Source of the DNA: Auanema rhodensis
Taxonomy: Eukaryota > Nematoda > Chromadorea > Rhabditida > Rhabditidae
Assembly: GCA_964057225.1 (NCBI GenBank)
Contig: OZ059894.1
Coordinates: 1,116,001 to 1,180,000, forward strand
Length of the DNA: 64,000 nt
Reading direction: 5' to 3'
The notes under the pieces were generated by a model. It was not told the DNA's origin. It made no database searches and worked only from the letters and a program-made list of their open reading frames with translations. Shown in pieces: positions 62,820-64,000 of this stretch. Every line of letters starts with the position of its first letter. The first letter of the stretch is position 1. The translations under genes and the position numbers were made by a program.

Positions 62820-64000
62820 CGACGCAGCTTGAAAATCCGCATCGAATGCACTATACTACATTGAGAAACGCTTAATACAAAAATTAGTTATGATCGTTTG
62901 AAAAATGATGCATTAGTGTATGTTGAGTTTCCATGTACACTCAACATTGCTTCCAAAAACATTTTGACAAAAATGTTTTCGGAAAATTTCAAAATAATTT
63001 AGCAAAAAGTAGATGTTTTTAGATTCCTTTTTTCAAGGCAAAGACGATGGACAATGTTTTTCAACGAAAAAATTAATTCTTCAGGGTGAAAATCGAGGAT
63101 ATAAGTGTGAACTTATATCAGTTGATATCTCGGTGCATTTTTAAGCTAGCGCAAATCTGATAACACAGATCGACGCAGCTTAAAAATCCGCATCGAATGC
63201 ACTATATTACATTGAGAAACGCTTAATACAAAAATTAGTTATGATCGTTTGAAAAATGATGCATTAGTGTATGTTGAGTTTCCATGTACACTCAACATTG
63301 CTTCCAAAAACATTTTGACAAAAATTTTTTCAAAAAATTTGAAAATAATTTAGCAAAAAGTAGATGTTTTTAGATTCCTTTTTTGAAAGCAAAAACGATG
63401 GACAATGTTATTCAACCAAAAAATTAATTCTTCAGGGTGAAAATCGAGGATATAAGTGTGAACTTATATCAGTTGATATCTCGGTGCATTTTTAAGCTAG
63501 CGCAAATCTGATAACAAAGATCGACGCAGCTTAAAAATCCGCATTGAATGCACTATACTACATTGAGAAACGCTCAATACAAAAATTAGTTATGATCGTT
63601 TGAAAAATGATGCATTAGTGTATGTTGAGTTTTCATGTACACTCAACATTGCTTCCAAAAACATTTTGACAAAAATTTTTTCAAAAAATTTCAAAATAAT
63701 TTAGCAAAAAGTAGATGTTTTTAGATTCCTTTTTTCAAGGCAAAAACGATGGACAATGTTATTCAACGAAAAAATTAATTCTTCAGGGTGAAAATCGAGG
63801 ATATAAGTGTGAACTTATATCAGTTGATATCTCGGTGCATTTTTAAGCTAGCGCAAATCTGATAACACAGATCGACGCAGCTTAAAAATCCGCATCGAAT
63901 GCACTGTACTACATTGAGAAACGCTTAATACAAAAATTAGTTATGATCGTTTGAAAAATGATGCATTAGTGTATGTTGAGTTTCCATGTACACTCAACAT
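62470..64000. repeat. More divergent right end of the window
   Basis: Four complete units (62470, 62820, 63171, 63522) and a 128-bp partial unit (63873) carry many private changes. They include loss of one base in CAAGGAAAGACG and TTTTATAGCTAGC in the first, and TTTTCGGAAAATTT in the second. The third has TATATTAC, TTTGAAAAT, TTGAAAGCAAAAACG and TTCAACCAAAA. The fourth has GAGTTTTCATG inside the left conserved block, and the partial has ACTGTACT. Units 63171 and 63522 share A before ACG (CAAAAACG) and A240 without T245. Confidence 0.8.

Larger units (their letters stand above)
1..64000. repeat. 351-bp tandem satellite DNA array
   Basis: The entire window is one head-to-tail satellite. The phase marker CGACGCAGC recurs at 1, 352, 703, 1054 and so on to 63873. 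That gives 182 complete units plus a 128-bp partial unit, with ten 350-bp units explaining the exact length. All units have the same orientation. Units are AT-rich (about 31% G+C) and differ from one another mostly at a limited set of diagnostic sites. No unrelated DNA interrupts them. All six frames are closed in each unit: for example, forward stops fall at monomer positions 11-13, 43-45, 181-183 and 268-270. Unit length is about two nucleosome repeats, common for centromeric or pericentromeric satellites. The array runs off both window ends, so its true size exceeds 64 kb. Species and satellite family name are not recognised; chromosomal location is inference. Confidence 0.98.

Noticed and set aside
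1-64000. A giant repetitive protein gene, because 351 is a multiple of three and frames stay in register across units.
   Set aside because: All six frames contain stops within every consensus unit; the longest open stretch I traced is about 45 codons (monomer positions 46-180, forward). Short ORFs recur only because the unit repeats.
1-64000. CRISPR array.
   Set aside because: The repeat is 351 bp and contiguous, with no unique spacers between short repeats and no cas genes.
1-64000. Identity with known insect satellites of similar size, such as the Drosophila 359-bp 1.688 family or the Tribolium ~360-bp satellite.
   Set aside because: Length and AT-richness are similar, but I could not recall any sustained sequence match. 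A database search with the consensus would decide it.
1-64000. Mobile element insertion, tRNA, rRNA or telomere repeats in the array.
   Set aside because: Every stretch aligns to the 351-bp unit; unit starts stay in register apart from ten single-base losses, leaving no room for an insertion.
1-64000. Internal half-unit (about 175-bp) duplication as the origin of the 351-bp unit.
   Set aside because: Only weak similarities such as GTTTGAAAAATGATG versus GGGTGAAAATCGAGG were visible, no better than expected from AT-rich sequence.

Overview
The whole 64 kb window is one uninterrupted head-to-tail array of a single AT-rich satellite DNA. The repeat unit is 351 bp, about 31% G+C by hand count of one unit. 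Using the phase that begins with CGACGCAGC, there are 182 complete units from 1 to 63872 and a 128-bp partial unit at 63873-64000. Ten units are 350 bp and the rest 351 bp, which accounts exactly for the total length. I see no gene, RNA gene, mobile element, spacer, inversion or unrelated insertion, and both ends of the window lie inside the array.

A unit this long, repeated this many times without interruption, indicates nuclear heterochromatin of a eukaryote: pericentromere, centromere, subtelomere, sex chromosome or B chromosome. The unit carries about 11 CpG, slightly more than its composition predicts, so the host probably does not methylate it heavily. An insect or other invertebrate fits best, but this is inference and I do not recognise the species or a named family.

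The unit has two nearly invariant blocks, monomer positions 75-147 and 262-340. Each contains a perfect 9-bp inverted repeat: arms 101-109/120-128, and arms 279-287/292-300 closed by the 4-base loop GTGA. Variation is concentrated at positions 12-74, 150-260 and 344-348. Between the two blocks lies an A/T-tract-rich stretch (135-190) with roughly helical spacing.

Variant combinations define unit types arranged in higher-order repeats (HORs) that change along the window. From 1 to about 3.5 kb the array is a 702-bp dimer. From 3.5 to 13.7 kb it is a mosaic that includes eight 350-bp units. From 13.7 to 21 kb there are short 2-, 3- and 4-unit duplications. From 21 kb to 57.5 kb longer HORs appear. 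To describe them I use type letters with diagnostic bases: a (A68 or C51 plus G162, T260), b (G12, C188), c (T55, G162), d (350 bp), e (C54 T55, A240 T245, C344), f (G55, T207, C224, C344), g (T18, T207, C224, A293, A347), g2 (g plus C65 and a C in the 211-215 T-run) and h (T24, C54, A240 T245, C344). Two eight-unit orders coexist: a-b-c-d-e-f-g-h at 41.8-47.4 kb, and a-b-c-e-g-h-g2-h at 21.1, 31.2 and 47.4 kb. From 57.6 to 62.5 kb a five-unit repeat dominates. The last 1.5 kb accumulates private changes.

There is no coding capacity. 351 is a multiple of three, so reading frames stay in register across units, but all six frames contain stops in every unit. Any function would be structural (chromatin, centromere, nucleosome positioning) or through non-coding satellite transcripts. 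Unit types were assigned by eye; exact identities need an alignment.
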